A stretch of 64,000 nt of DNA from Cymbidium sinense (GCA_021442155.1 CM038229.1:91049716-91113715); one strand, 5' to 3'. Counted from the stretch's first letter, positions 33,918-47,064 are shown. Made by a program: numbers and translations. Notes: generated by a model from the sequence alone, not told the origin.

Positions 33918-34826
33918 ATGATCAATTTTCTTATTTGGAATGTTCAGGGTATTGGGACTCTCACTGTCTGCAATCATATTAGGAGCCTTTGTCACACTCA
34001 TAACATAACCTTACTTATTGTTATTGAGCCATTCATTCACTCTTCTAAGATCACCCATGTTGCTACAACGCTTGGCTTTCAAAATTTATTTTATAATATT
34101 AGTAATAAAATTTGGTGTTTTTGGAATAATTTAATCAACATTTCTATCCTTGATGATCTTGAACAATTGGTTAATGTTCAAATCTCATTGGGTGAATTTG
34201 CTGCTCTTGGTTCCTTTATCTATGCTTCTTGTAATATAACTGGTAGGAACATCCTTTGGGATCACTTAAGAACCTTCGCCTCCTCAGTTAACAAACCCTG
34301 GTTGGTTCAGGGTGATTTCAACACTATTATCGCTTCCTCGAAAAGAAGGGGAGGCTGCTCTCCTAATATCCATTACATGGAAGATTTCTCTAATATGATC
34401 CTCGATTGCAACCTGATTGATATTGGTTTTTCTGGCTCCGACTATACGTGGCATAACTCTAGACTTTGGCAATGGCTTGATAGGACCCTCTTTAATTCCC
34501 TTTGGATCAATCAATGGCCCATCACTTCTATTGAGCATTTGAGCAGTACTTTGTCTGACCATGCTCCACTTTTAATCTCTATCAGAACTTCTTCCAGTAA
34601 TCTTTCCTTCCCTACTCCTTTTAGATTCCAAAATATGTGGACCCAACATCGTGATTTCATTAATGTTATTTTAATTAATTGGATGGCCCCTATTCACCCG
34701 GACAATTCTGTTAAAGGCATGATTCGACTTTGGCTTAAGCTCAAAAGACTTAAACAAAACCTAAATTGGTGGAACAAGCATCATTTTAAAAATCTTTTTG
34801 CCAATTTCAAAATTACGGAACATTAG
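33918..34826 (+). pseudogene. LINE-3 ORF2, endonuclease (open 302 codons from Met)
   Basis: The open frame extends upstream to 33855, but I choose ATG 33918 (MINFLIWNVQGIG) because it aligns with the ORF2 starts of LINE-1 and LINE-4. It is an L1-type endonuclease: W-N-V-Q-G-I-G at the N terminus, I-E-P-F near residue 38, L-V-Q-G-D-F-N-T-I near residue 130 and L-S-D-H-A-P-L-L near residue 210. The expected N, E, D/N and S-D-H residues are therefore present. The domain would nick DNA to start target-primed reverse transcription. The frame closes at 34826 by a frameshift just before the linker to RT, so ORF2 as a whole is broken. Confidence 0.88.
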
Positions 34827-36500
34827 TTGCTCCCTTGAAGATGTTGTCTTAACTGATCCTAGTAAGCTTGATGAGTTGAACACTACTAAAGATAACTTTA
34901 TAAATTATCAGAATATGGAAGAAACCTACTGGCATCAAAAGGACACTAGCAAAAATATTGTTGATGGTGATAGAAATACAAGGTATTTCCATGCTCCTTT
35001 CAAAAAAAAAAAAAAAATGGAAAGCCTTAAACTCTATTCAAAAAATCAAAAATATTAACGGTAGCTGGATCACTAATAATAATGAAATTAAAGATTATGT
35101 CATACAACACTTTCAAAATTTATTAAACATCAACCCTCCCTTAGAAGCCCTCTCCAACACACAGCTGATATCCTCTATGATTACTAATGATGAAAATCAT
35201 TTACTTATTTTATGTCTACTAAGTTGAGATTAGTAGTACTTTAATAGCATGAATCGACTGTTGATGGCCCCGATGGCTACACGACCCATTTCTTTCGATT
35301 GTTGGCCTTTTATTAAGTCGACCTTGATCTTGTTGATTTTTTGATGCCTCTTTACCTAGATACTTTTCAAGCACTTCAATTGTACTCATTCCCAAAACTA
35401 ATAATCCTGATTCTTGGAGAGATTTTAGACCTATCAACTTTTGCACCTTCTTTTAAAAACTCATTGCTAAATTTATTAATAATAGGATAAGTCCACATCT
35501 CCCTAAAATTATTTCTCCTAACCAAACTGGCTTCGTTAAAAATAGAGCTATATCCGACAATATCCTTCTAGCCCAAGAGCTGGTTCATGACATTGATGTT
35601 CCTACTAGAGGTGGCAACATCCTCCTCAAACTGGACATCTCTAAAGCTTTTGATAACCTCTCATGGGATTTCCTCTTTCAAATCTTACATTTGTTTGGGT
35701 TTTTTGATAATTTTGTCTGCCTCATCAAAAACTGTATTACCAATGTTTGGTTCTCTGTTATTATGAATGGTTAGTCCCTAGGTTTCTTTACTTCAAGGCA
35801 TGGCTTGAGACAAGGAGACCCCCTTTCACCCTCTCTTTTTATTATTGCTGTTGAATATCTTTCGAGGACCTTGAATGATCTTTTCAATAAAAATCCTACC
35901 ATGTTTTTTAAAACTCATGGTGGTCTCCCTATTTCTCATCTCGCTTTGCCGATGATTTTATAATCTTTTGCAATGCCTCTATTGACATTAAAACTATTAA
36001 GAACCTTTTAAATGAATTTGGAAAAGAAAGTGGTCTCTTTCTTAATGAAGGAAAATGTTGTTTCATTCCTTCTGCTAAAATCCATACCAATAGGCTCAAC
36101 CAAATCTCCATAATTACTAATTTTCAGCAACATCAACTTTCTATTAATTATCTCGGGGCTCCACTTTTTAAAGGTCAGAAAAGATCTCATCTTTTTGATG
36201 ATCTTATCCAAAAAATCTCTAATAAAATTTTTGTTTGGGAATTTCATTTACTCTCTTTTGGTGGTAGGCTCACCTTGATTAAGAGCACTCTTAATTCTAT
36301 GCCTTTATATCTCATCCAAACCATTGTGCCGACCATTTCTATCATTAATGTAATTGAGCGCCTTAACAAATTTTTTTGGGGCTCTAATAACTCCTCTAAA
36401 GAATGCAGGACCTCTTGGTTTAAAAGTTGTCGACTCTCAAGGTGGTCTTGGATGTCCAATCAAAGAAGCTATCACCGCCTTTTCCTATAAACTTTGGTGG
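34798..36500 (+). pseudogene. LINE-3 ORF2, linker and reverse transcriptase
   Basis: Split over frames. Motifs: F-R-P-I (about 35420), N-Q-T-G-F-V-K-N-R-A (about 35518), L-L-K-L-D-I-S-K-A-F-D-N (about 35613-35652), [11 protein letters not shown] (about 35798-35830), and the catalytic F-A-D-D at about 35940-35955. In the last, one base is missing (CATCTCGCTTTGCCGATGAT), shifting the frame within the box. A stop (TAG) lies at 35772, and an A run near 35008 causes another frame change. The thumb region with L-S-F-G-G-R-L-T-L-I-K-S is readable near 36252. Confidence 0.85.
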
Positions 36501-36943
36501 AATTTTAGAGTAACAATAGTCTTTGGGCTAATTTCATGATGCTAAATATTGTCGTGGTAACCACCCCTCATTTGTCCCTATAAAGTTGGAGACTCTCCTT
36601 TGGAAAAGACTTTATTCCTCAAATGGGATGTAATCCTTAATTTTTTGGGGATTAACTGCTCCTCCTTCTTTTGGCAAGATAACTGGAGTGGATGTGGGTC
36701 CATTGATGACTTACTCTCTACCCATTCCACTGCCGCTATTAAAGTGAAATCTTTTTGGAAGAATAATATGTAAAGGAATAGTAAGCTTACTGATTATATT
36801 CCTTCTTTTCTCTTGAACAAACTTATTACTATTCCTATCATTCCTACCAATCAAGATCAGATCCTTTTAAGTTCTCATAGAATGGTGATTTCAACTTTAA
36901 AAATGTTTGGCTTCACATTAAAAAAACTCATGATTCTTCCAAT

Positions 36944-37303
36944 GTGTTTCTCAAACTTTGGAATAACACTATCCCTAATTCTTATTCTGTTCTTACTTTA
37001 TGTATTTTGAAAAACTTCATCCCTGTTGACTCCTTGTTGTGGGGTAAAGGTTTTCAATTACCTTCAAAATGTCAATGCTGCTTTCACATTGAGAATGTGA
37101 ATCATGTCTTTGTTAACGGGGCCATTGCTTCTAAACTTTGGATTTGGTTTGATGATCCCTTTAACATTATCATTTTCAATGGCTCCCTAACTTTATATCA
37201 ACTTCTTGAAGTTTATTTTGACAACACTATTAAAGGTCACATTAAAGTCATAACTACTATCACTCTTATTTGGTTCATATGGTTGGACAAAAATGATGCA
37301 TAA
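36944..37303 (+). pseudogene. LINE-3 ORF2, zf-RVT region
   Basis: Open for 119 codons. It contains S-K-C-Q-C-C-F-H-I-E-N-V-N-H-V-F, followed by A-S-K-L-W, the layout of the zf-RVT zinc-binding module found between RT and RNase H in plant LINE proteins. A stop ends the stretch at 37301. Confidence 0.8.
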
Positions 37304-37416
37304 CATCACAAGATTCCCATGAACCACATGAGGATAATTGCTAGAATTAAAAAAAAATTTATGACTTGTTTAATGCCAATCTCATTCATTACAAGCAAGT
37401 CAAAGGTTGAAAATTT

Positions 37417-37887
37417 GTGGCCAATAAACTGGGTCTTAACTTACCGGATCAACCTTACTGTAGAAATGACAAGATTATTTATTGGGTAAAACCTCATGAT
37501 CATATTATTAAAATTAACACTGATGGCTCTATCTCTCATAAAGGTTCAAGTTTTGGTGGCATTTTTAGAAATCTTAATGGTAAAGTCCTATGTTCTTTTG
37601 CTTACGCCCTTAATTCTTGCTCTGTTCTTTTTATTGAGCTTATGGAAGTGTACAAAGCTCTTGAGATTTGCCTTCAAAATGGTTGGCTCAACATTTGGAT
37701 TAAGGTGGATGCCCTTCTGCTGATTGATCTTTTGACTTCCACCAAAATGAGCAACACTAAATTGTACTACCTTATCAAGCAAACTAGAGCTCTTCTTACT
37801 CAATTTAATTTTAACATCACTCATGTATGGCATGAGGGTAATGCATGTGATTACCTTGCCAATCAGGAGCTATATTGGATGGTATAA
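37417..37887 (+). pseudogene. LINE-3 ORF2, RNase H domain
   Basis: Open frame of 156 codons with a plant-type RNase H domain (RVT_3). Four catalytic acids can be placed: D in K-I-N-T-D-G-S, E in F-I-E-L-M-E-V, D in I-K-V-D-A-L and D in H-E-G-N-A-C-D-Y-L-A-N. The domain ends with a stop at 37885. It degrades the RNA strand of the RNA-DNA hybrid. It is the best preserved RNase H of the window, but it is separated from RT by frame breaks. Confidence 0.88.
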
Positions 37888-40800
37888 TCTTCTTTGATCA
37901 ACTCACCCTACCCAAACATTTGTGGCTTGGTTAATTTGGACAATATTGGGATTCCTTATCTCTAAATTAATCTAACCTATGGGATTGATCGTTCAATATG
38001 CTTAACGAATGCCCATTTTATATTCTGTTGTTGTTCTCTAGTTTTTGCTGATGTTTCACCCGGATACTACTTGCTATTTTGATTTTTGTGACATGTGCTG
38101 TTGGTTTAATTGCATTTGCTTTAATTGGGGGCTTTCTGCTTTTGTTACTTACACTGATAAAGTATTGTTGTACCTCTCAAATTTGCTGATGCATCATCCT
38201 AATACTCCCAGTCAATTCCGAGTGTAACATCTGCTATTGGTTTACTATCCCCAATCTTGATTGGGGTCTTACTGTCAATGCTGCCTCCATTATTAATGAT
38301 AAGGGGTTTACTCATTGCTGGATGAAGATATACTACTTAATGCTCTATTTGTTGATACGATATTTTTTGATTAACAAGGACATATTTCTTTCCTTTTTCT
38401 GGAATTATAATCTGGGATCCTTACATCAATGCTTAACAGATATCCCTCTGTTCAACTTTACAACTGATCCTAACTTATCTGATATTCTTCTCCTTATTAT
38501 GGATTAGAATTACTTTTGGATTTCCAATTTTAGTGATGCTGTGGGATTTCGGCATTAAATTTTGTGTCTTCGGTTATCAAAGATGAAACTGAGCCACTTA
38601 GTAACCTATGTTGTATCAAGGTTACTTCCTAGTGTTTCTTATGTAGGATGCAATATTTATTCTGATGTTTTAATGTTTGGTTGTTGGATTTTTGGGCCTT
38701 TTATCATGTAGGCTGCTCATAGGGTTGGTTTACTGATGGGTAATTGCTAATCCCCTCTTCCCATCCTGTATGGGCAGAATCAACACTTCCTTTGTTGTAA
38801 TTAATATTTATTTGTAGGTTAACCTTGTGGTTTTTGGCTGTTTGTTGCCTATTTTTATCTTGACTAACTTTGTTGCTTGCTTCTGGGCTGCAGCTGATCA
38901 CCTAATCTGCTATTTTCTCCCCTTTAGCTCTGTTATAATTATGCACAACACTGTGATTACTCAACTACATAATTGGATTTTAGCTTATGCTTCTGGGGTT
39001 TTGGATTGTCTTGATCAGGTGGACCCTTTTGAGGTTATTGAATGGTTTCTAGCTTTTGCTTTGTTGCTTGTCTCTTTTATTAGCTTTTGGGCTGCTGTTG
39101 ATCATCTCATTTTAGCTAGCTTTGGCCTGATCCTTTCCCTATCCTTATGGGACTTTACTTTTGTTTCGTATATTTGCATTGGGGGGTTTTTTTGGGCCAT
39201 TTTACTGTTAATTATCATCTTGGGTGTTTACTGATCTGGATCCTAGACTCCTCTGTTCAGCAATCTATTTCTGGGGTTATCCTCCTTATCCAGCAGGATG
39301 CCTTTGGAGTTGCTTTGCTGATTGCTTTGGGTAACCTCTTTCTTCAAACCTGCCAGGAGAGTGTCTGTTATCTCCTATTTTTCCTTTTCTCTTTACAAGT
39401 TTGGACTTTCTTAATGGTTTTTCAATTTGATTTCTATCAGGGTTTGTTTGTTGGTTCTTTCTGGGTTTTATCTAAGGCATTGTCTATTTGTATTAGGTGG
39501 ATCTTTGGCCAACTTGCTGTTCTTTATTATCTTGTTTGTTGGCTTCTCTAGATCTTTGATTTCTTTGTTCAGCTAGCTAGTTTTGGGGTTGTCTTTCTTG
39601 TTCAGCAGGGTGCTATTGTTTTGCTGATTGCTTTGGTTAATTTATTTTCCCCTTTCTGCCAAGAATGTGTTTTCCTGTTTATTCTTATCTCCTTGCGGAA
39701 TCGGGTTTTCTTCATGGCTTCTCAATTTGCCTACCCCGTGGTTGTGGGTTTAGCTGCAAGTCTATTTTCCCATTTCTGGAAGGGATTTTCTGATTTGATT
39801 ACACTTGTCACTGCATTTTCTACTCACTTGCCTTGGCCAGCCTTTTCCTCTTTATTTGAAAGCATCTTCCATTTTATGGGGTTGGTTGTTGGCCAACTTG
39901 TTGTTATATTCTATCTTTGGTGTTATGGATCGTTGAATCTTATGTTCACCTCCTGCCATCGGTTATCTATCTATTTTGCAGACTGATTTTGATGTTATTT
40001 TGCTTAAATTTGGTGGGGGTAATAATTGCATTATTGCTTACGCTGATGGCCTTTGGATTTTTGGATCCTTTATCAAGCATAATGTCTTTATGGTCTGCCC
40101 ATTATGGTTATGGGCTTTTGGGTTTTTGCTGTTATCATATCCCTTTTTCCTTCTTCTTATCTACTATTGTCCTCCCATTTTCTGTGGTCATTTGGGCTTG
40201 GGGTATGCTGTTTCCCTTATCTAGCAGGTTGTTTTTATGGTTGTTGGCTGTTTCCTGCACAATTTGATTATTGGCTTTTGGGTTTTTGCTGTTAGCATTT
40301 GGACTACAGTTGACTTTATATGCTTCTATTTTTTCCCTCTAGCTTATGCTACATTTGTGCAGATCATTGTGACTATAATTTTGCCTCTTTGATTTTAATC
40401 TTTGCATTGTTTAATCTCATTGGGTGGATTTATGGCCACCTTGCTGGCTATTACTCTCAGGATTGTTGGCTGAACTAGATTAATGAGTTTGATCATAAGG
40501 AAACTATTTCTGTGGTGGTATCTTTGATTATCTCTTACTGGATTTATCTGTGGTGGGGAGCAGCCCTTTACCTATTTCTTCTTATCTGCTATTGTACTTC
40601 CATTTCTTGTGGTAATTTGGGCTTGGGGTATGTTGTTTCCCATTATAATTATTGTTCTCAATTTTCTGAAACAAGGAGGTTGTTAAGAGCTGCATTACTT
40701 ACATTCTTTGCTTATATTTTGATGGGAAATAACCCTGAGCTACTTACTGGACTGTTTTCCAAGAATGTATATTTATTAATGTCCTACAGGATTTGAATGG

Positions 40801-41600
40801 AGTTAATTCCTTGCTTTTGTCTTTGCCTGGATGGATTGCAGCAGATTTCAAAATTTGCTATTTATTATCCTTTAGATCTGGTTTCCAGTATGGATGACTT
40901 GACATTGATGGCTCTCTTTCATTTGAGTTGGGATTATCATGCCATGGAGCTTAATATGATGACATATATTTGGCATGGTATCCCCTTACCCACTTTGCTC
41001 TTTGTTGCTCTTTCCACTTCTGTGTATACGGATTTGCCTATTCTTGCAGGTCTTTTGGCTCAAAAGATCTTCATCAAATGGTTGCTATCTGTTTGTATTA
41101 TGATGGTTGTGATGTTTTCACCCATTTTGGTTTGGTTGTAGCTCTTATGATGTAACCCTTCTAAGTTTGAATGCTCATATTTGCATAACTTGGTGACTGA
41201 GCCTCCTCTATCCCACTTCTTTATTATTACTATTTTGATTTTCTTTCACTTATCATTTTCTCGTACTACTTTAACGCTCTAACTTCTTCCTATCTACAAT
41301 CTTGCGATGTTTTTCTCTTTTTCTCTTGCAGGTTGCTCCATAGTGTCATGCATTCTCACTTCCTGTAGAACATTGGCCCTCATCCTTCATTTGCTGACTT
41401 TTTTTAATCACTTTGTATCTTTTACTTGCTTTACTCTTTTTTTTTTACTTCTGGATGTACTTAAATAGGGGATTTACTCCCTAGGCTGATTGTAGATCTT
41501 TGAGCAGTAGTTCTGGAGTTTATCCCCTTTAAGGACTTTGTAATCTCTTTTTTGTGGCAATAAAATTCCCCCTATACGGGGTTTCCTAAACAAAAAAAAA
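37888..41600 (+). other. LINE-3 long T/G-rich 3' region
   Basis: About 3.7 kb after RNase H. T-rich with GG-containing motifs; overlapping open frames (for example 38827-39234, 39621-39986, 40797-41141) encode hydrophobic residues only. Imperfect internal repetition is visible: TTTGGGCTGC, CTATTGT and TATGGTTATGGGCTTTTGGGT segments recur between 38880 and 40650. The last 100 bases (TTTATCCCCTTTAAGGACTT at about 41519) match LINE-2. The hydrophobic frames are treated as composition artefacts. Confidence 0.7.
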
Positions 41601-41924
41601 TAAAATAAAATAAAACTATATAAAACCATAAACCCTAAACCCTAAAACCTAAACCTTAAACCCAAAACTAACCCTAACCCAAAACCCAAAACCCTAAGCT
41701 AACTCTCAAAGCCCTAAACCCTAAACCCTAAATCCTAAAAACCCTAAACTTGAAAGCCTAAACACTAAACCTTAAACCCTAAACACTAAACCCTAAACCT
41801 TAACCCTAAACCCTAATCCTTAATCCCTAGCCCTAAACCCTAAACACTAAACCCTAAACCCTAAACCTAAACCTAAACCTAAAGTAATTAATTAAATAAA
41901 TAAATAATAAACCTAAACCCTAAG
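41601..41924 (+). repeat. Telomere-like satellite between LINE-3 and GRP copy 6
   Basis: CCCTAAA variants, then the AAAGTAATTAATTAAATAAA leader. Confidence 0.9.
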
Positions 41925-42415
41925 AATGGACAAAACCTTGATGGCAAGAACATCACTATCAACCAGGCTCAGTCTTGATCCGGCGGTGGAGGCGAAGGTG
42001 AAGGTGGCGGTTATCACAGAGGTGGTGGGGGATATGGAGGAGCAGATGGTTATGGATGTGGTGGTCAGAGCAACAGTAGTTATGGAGGTGGGAGGAACGA
42101 TAGAGTTTACAGCAGTGGTGGTGGCGGAGGGAGAGATTACAGATTTGATGGTGGATCCCGCTACTCGAGAGGAGGGGGTGGTTCTGATGGGAATTAGAGA
42201 AACTAAAGAATCGCCAATCCATTCTGCTGCTTACGGAATTGTGTCTTTACAATAGAGACAATTCTAGTTATCTAAGGTTTTTGATTTGCTCTATGCATTC
42301 TCATTTTTTATCTATATTGTCTCTTATGTCTTAGAAAACTTGGTGTGTTATTTGGTTGATGAAATTGAAAAGAAGAGATGTTCAATCTGAATTTTTTTTC
42401 TTGTTAAGAAAATAA
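41925..42415 (+). pseudogene. GRP retro-fragment, copy 6 (full-length frame, two stops)
   Basis: The ancestral frame from AAT at 41925 to TAA at 42204-42206 is 282 nt (94 codons) with no frameshift. It reads N-G-Q-N-L-D-G-K-N-I-T-I-N-Q-A-Q-S, then a Gly-rich tail with many G-G-G and G-Y-G segments, S-R-Y-S-R-G-G-G-G-S-D-G-N, and the end. Two stops interrupt: AGA to TGA right after N-Q-A-Q-S, and TGG to TAG four codons before the end. The 3'UTR to the A-rich tail (about 42400-42415) is complete. The RRM start, with RNP1 and RNP2, is absent. Confidence 0.9.
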
Positions 42416-43283
42416 CATTAAACTCTAAACCTTAAACTCTAAATCCTAAACCCTAAATCGTAAACAAAAACTTAAACCCTAAACCCTGAACCTTAAACAC
42501 TAAACCCTAAGCCATAAACCCTAAATTGTAAAACCCTAAATCATAAACCCTAAACTCTAAATCATAAAACCTAAACCTAAATAAATAAAATAAAAACCTA
42601 AACTAAAACCTAACCCTTAAACCCAAAACTAACCCACCCAAAACCCAAAACCCAAAACCCAAAACCCTAAAAACCCTACACCCTAAAAACCCTAAATCCT
42701 AAACCTTAAACCCTAAAACCCTAAATCCTAATCCCTAAACCCTAAAACCCTAAACTGTAAACCTTAAACCCTAAACCTTAAACCTTAAAATCCAAACCCT
42801 AAACCCTAAACTAACCGTAAACCCTAAAAACTTAAAAACCTTAACCTAAACTAAATAAAACCTAACTAAAAAACTAAATCTAAATTAAATAAAACCTAAA
42901 AAATAAAATAAATAAATAAAAACTTAAACCTAAATAAAATAATAAAATAAAATAAAAACTTATACTAAAACCTAAACATAAACCTAAACCTTAAAATAAA
43001 ATAAAATAAAATAATAAATAAAAATCAAATCAAAATAAAATACATAAAAACCTAAACTAAACTAAAAAATTAAAATAAACTAAAAAATAAAACACCTAAA
43101 TAAAATAAAAACTAAGCCTAAAATAAAAGTAAAATAAACATGAAAAAATAAAATAAATACCTAAACCTAAACCTAAAAATAAAAAATAAAACCTAAATTA
43201 AAAAATAAAATAAAAATAAAACTAAAGTAAAAAATAAACCTGAACCTAAACCTAAACTTAAAAAATAAACTAAAATAAAAAAA
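42416..43283 (+). repeat. Telomere-like satellite, unit 10 (AT block cut by GRP tail)
   Basis: CCCTAAA block to about 42835 and AT-rich block to 43283. The AT block stops without its landmark and joins the GRP tail, indicating a recombination or deletion junction. Confidence 0.87.
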
Positions 43284-43502
43284 TTGGAGAAACTAAAGAA
43301 TGACCAATCCCATATGTTGTTCATGGAATTGTGTCTTCACAATAGAGACGGTTCTAGTAATCTAAGGTTTTTAATTTGATCTATGCATGCTCATTTTTTA
43401 TTTATATTATCACTTGTGTTGTAGACAATTTGGTGTGTTACGTGGTTGATGAAATCGAAAAGAAGAAATGTTGAATCTGATTTTTTTTTGTTAAGAAAAA
43501 AC
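43284..43502 (+). pseudogene. GRP retro-fragment, copy 7 (3' tail only)
   Basis: Begins TTGGAGAAACTAAAGAATG, the last four codons and stop of the GRP frame, then the complete 3'UTR (GTGTGTTACGTGG, right group) and an A-rich tail at about 43494-43501. Unlike all other copies it lacks the Gly-rich part and joins an AT-rich block directly. Confidence 0.85.
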
Positions 43503-46500
43503 CATAAACCCTAAACTTTAATCCCTAAATCCTAAACCCTAAACCCTAAACCCTAAAAACCCTAAACCCTAAACATAAAACTCTATACCCTAAACCCTAA
43601 ACTATAAAACCTTAAACTCCAAACCATAAAACCTAAACCTAAATAAATAAAATAAAATTTTAAACTAAAACCTAAACCCTAAACCCTAAACTAACCTAAA
43701 ACCCAAAACCAAAAACCCCCAACCCCCTGCCACCCTAAACCCTAAACCCTAAACCCTAAAACCCTGAATCCTAAATCCTAAACCCTAAAACCCCAAATCA
43801 TAAACCCTAAACCCTAAAACCTAAAACATACAACCCTAAACCCAAAACCCTAAACTCCAAACCCTAAACCCTAAACCCTAAACCCAAAATTAACCCTAAA
43901 ACCTAAACACTAAACCCAAAATTAAAACTAAACTAAATAAAACATAAAAAAATTAAATAAAAAACTTAAACTTAAATAAAATAATAAAATAAAATAAAAT
44001 AAAAACCTATATTAAAACCTAAACCTAAAAATAAAATAAAATAAAATAACAAATAAAAACTAAACCAAAATAAATTAAATAAAGACCTAACTATACTAAA
44101 AAAATAAAATAAACCAAAAAATAAAAAACTTAAATAAAATAAACCAAAAAATAAAAAACCTAAATAAATTAAAAGCTAAACCTAAAATAAAAATAAAATA
44201 AACCTAAAAAATAAAATAAAAATCTAAGCATAAACATAAAAATAAAAAATAAAACCTCCACCCAAAATATAAAATTAAAATAAAACTAATCTAAAAAATA
44301 AACCTAAACCTAAACCTAAAAAATAAATTAAAATAAAACCTAAACTAAAATAAATAAACCTAAAACAAATAAACTAAACTTAATAAATACAAGAATTAAA
44401 ATAAACTTAAATAAATAAATAAAATAAACTTAAATAAATGAAAATATATACTAAATAATCCAAAACCTACCGGTTTACTAAATTTCTTTTAAAAAAACCT
44501 CAAACCCAAAACTCTAAAAACCCTAAATCCTAAACCCTAAACTCTAAACCCTAAACCAACCATAAACACTGAACCTACAACTTACAACCCTAATCCCTAA
44601 ACTATAAACCTTAAACTAACCGAAAACCTTAAACCTTAAACCCTAAACCCTAACCCTAACCATAAACCAAAAACACTAAAACCTACAACCCTAAGCCTTA
44701 AACCCTTAACCGTAAACCCTAAACTCTAAACCCTAAACCCTTAACCCTAAACACTAACCCTAACCTTAAACCCTAAATCCTAAAACCTACAACCCTAAAA
44801 CATAAAGGCTAAACCCCAAACCCTAAACCCTAAACCTAAATAAGATAAAACCTAAAAAGAAAATAAATAAATAAACCTAAGCTTAAATAAAATAAATAAA
44901 ATAAAATAAAATAAATACCAACTAAAACCAAAACCTAAACCTAAATCTAAACCTGAACCTAAATCTAAAATGAAAATAAAATAAGAAATAAATACTAAAC
45001 TAAAATAAAATAAATAAAAACCTAAATTAAACTAAAAAAATTATAAAACCTAAACAAAATAAAAACTAAACCTTAAATAAAAATAAAATAAACCTAAACC
45101 TAAATTAAAATAAACTAAACCAAAATAAATAAAACCTAAACATTAAACAAAATAAAAAATAAACTAAAAATAAACTTAAATCAAACTTAAAAAATAAAAC
45201 CTAAAAATGAACCTAAAGTAGAAACTTAAAACCTACACCTAAAAAAATAAAATAAAAACGTAAACCTAAACCTAAAAATAAAAAATAAATCCTAAACCTA
45301 AAAGATAAAATAAAAATAAAACTAAACTAAAAAATAAACATAAGCCTAAACCTAACCCTAAAAAATAAACTAAAATTAAAAACCTAAACAAAAATAAATA
45401 AACCTAAAATAAATAAACTAAGCTAAATAAAAATAAGAAATATTCCTAAATAAAAATAAAAACTAAAATAAACTAAAATAAATAAAAAATAAACTAAATA
45501 AACTTAAAACAACTTTTTTACCCAAATTTTAAAAGAAAAAAAACCCTAAACCCTAAACCGTAAACCCTAAATCCTAAACACTAAACCCTAAAACCTAAAT
45601 CCTAAAATTAACCCTAAACCCTAAACCTTAAACCTACAGCCAATAACCTACAACCCTAAGCCCTAAATAATAAATTAGCCCTAAACCCTAAACCCACAAC
45701 CCTAAACCCTAACCCAATCCCTAAACCCTAAACCCAAAACCCTAAATCCTGAACCCTAAAATCCTAAATCATAAACCTTAAACCCTAAACCCTAAATACC
45801 CTAAACCTTATAACCTAAACCCTAAACTCTAAACTAACCCAAAAACTAAGATAAATGTAAACCCTAAAAACCATAAATCCAAAAGCATAAACACTAAACC
45901 CTAAGCCCTCAACCCTAAGCCCTATCCCTAAACCTTGAACCCTAAAACCCAAAACCCTAAAACCCTAAACCCTAAACCCTAAAACTTAAACCCTAAATCC
46001 TAATAACCTAATAACCTAAACTTAAACTAAATAAAATAAATAAATAAAAACCTAAACCTAAATAAGATAAAAAGATAAAATAGAATAAAAACCTAAAGCA
46101 AAACCTAAACCTAAACCTAAAAGTAAAATAAAATTAACTAATAAAAATAAACTAAAATAAAATAAATAAAAACCTAAACTAGAAAAAAAAATAAAATAAA
46201 CCTAAGAATAAAATATTTACAAAAAATAAAAACAAAATGTAAAAAAAAAATAAACTTAAAATAAAATAAAATAAAAATTAAATAAAAACCTAAACCTAAA
46301 AAAATAAACCTTAAAATAAAACCTAAAATTTAATAAAAAAAAAGTAAAATCTAAACCCTAAAGTATAATAAAAAACCTAAACCTAAAGGAAAAAAATAAA
46401 CAAAATAAAATAAATCTAAATCTAAACTAAATAAAATAAATGAAACCTAAACCTAAACCTAAAATAAACTAAACTTAAACCTAAACCTAAACTAAATAAA

Positions 46501-47064
46501 ATAAAATAAACTAAAAATAAACCTAACCCTAACAATAAACTAAAAATAAAAATCTAAAAAAATAAAATAAAAACCTAAACCTAAACATAATAATAAAAAA
46601 TAAAACCTAAACCTAAACTTAAAAAATAAACTAAAAAAAACCTAAACTAAAATACATAAACCTAAAATAAATAAACTAAATTAAATAAAAATAAAAAGGT
46701 AAATCTAAATAAAAATAAAAAATAAACTAAAATAAGTAAAAAATAAACTAAATAGACTAAAACTTATTAGTTTACTTAATTTAAGAAAAAAAACCTAAAC
46801 CCTAAATCCTAAATCCTAAACACTAAACCTACAACCCTAACCCCCAAATCTTAAACCCTAATCCCTAAGAAACCCTAAACCCTATACGATAACCCTAAAC
46901 CCTAAACCCTAAACCTTAAACGCATAGGCCCTAAAACCCTAAATCCTAAACACCATACCCTAAACCCTAAACCCCAAACCCTAAACCTAAACCTAAAGTA
47001 ACTAAATAAATTAAAAAATAAGCCTAAACCTTAAAACCAAATAATCCTAAACCTAAACTCGAAG
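43503..47064 (+). repeat. Telomere-like satellite, units 11-13
   Basis: Three landmarks: 44466-44486 (ACCGGTTTACTAAATTT), 45508-45530 (a poor match, CAACTTTTTTACCCAAATTT) and 46762-46785 (TTAGTTTACTTAATTTAAG), about 1.0 and 1.26 kb apart. AT-rich blocks: about 43915-44465, 44840-45505 and 46020-46760. CCCTAAA blocks lie between. The half-size spacing shows that units without a GRP fragment are about 1 kb. The leader AAAGTAACTAAATAAATT precedes copy 8. Confidence 0.87.

Larger units (their letters stand above)
33134..41600 (+). mobile_element. LINE-3: near full-length plant L1-type LINE
   Basis: About 8.5 kb, the longest and best preserved LINE here. Order: CT-rich 5' region, ORF1 start at 33277 but with an internal ORF1 deletion, ORF2 (33918-37887) with endonuclease, RT, zf-RVT and RNase H, an unusually long 3' region of 3.7 kb, the conserved end TTTGTGGCAATAAAATTC and an A-rich tail at 41591-41600. 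The protein sequence is clearly diverged from LINE-1, -2 and -4, so it is a separate subfamily. CCCTAAA-like DNA lies on both sides. No clear target-site duplication can be judged in such repetitive flanks. Confidence 0.92.

Noticed and set aside
38827..41155. Chain of 80-135-codon hydrophobic frames in LINE-3
   Set aside because: Same composition effect after RNase H; overlapping in different frames, with no conserved motif.
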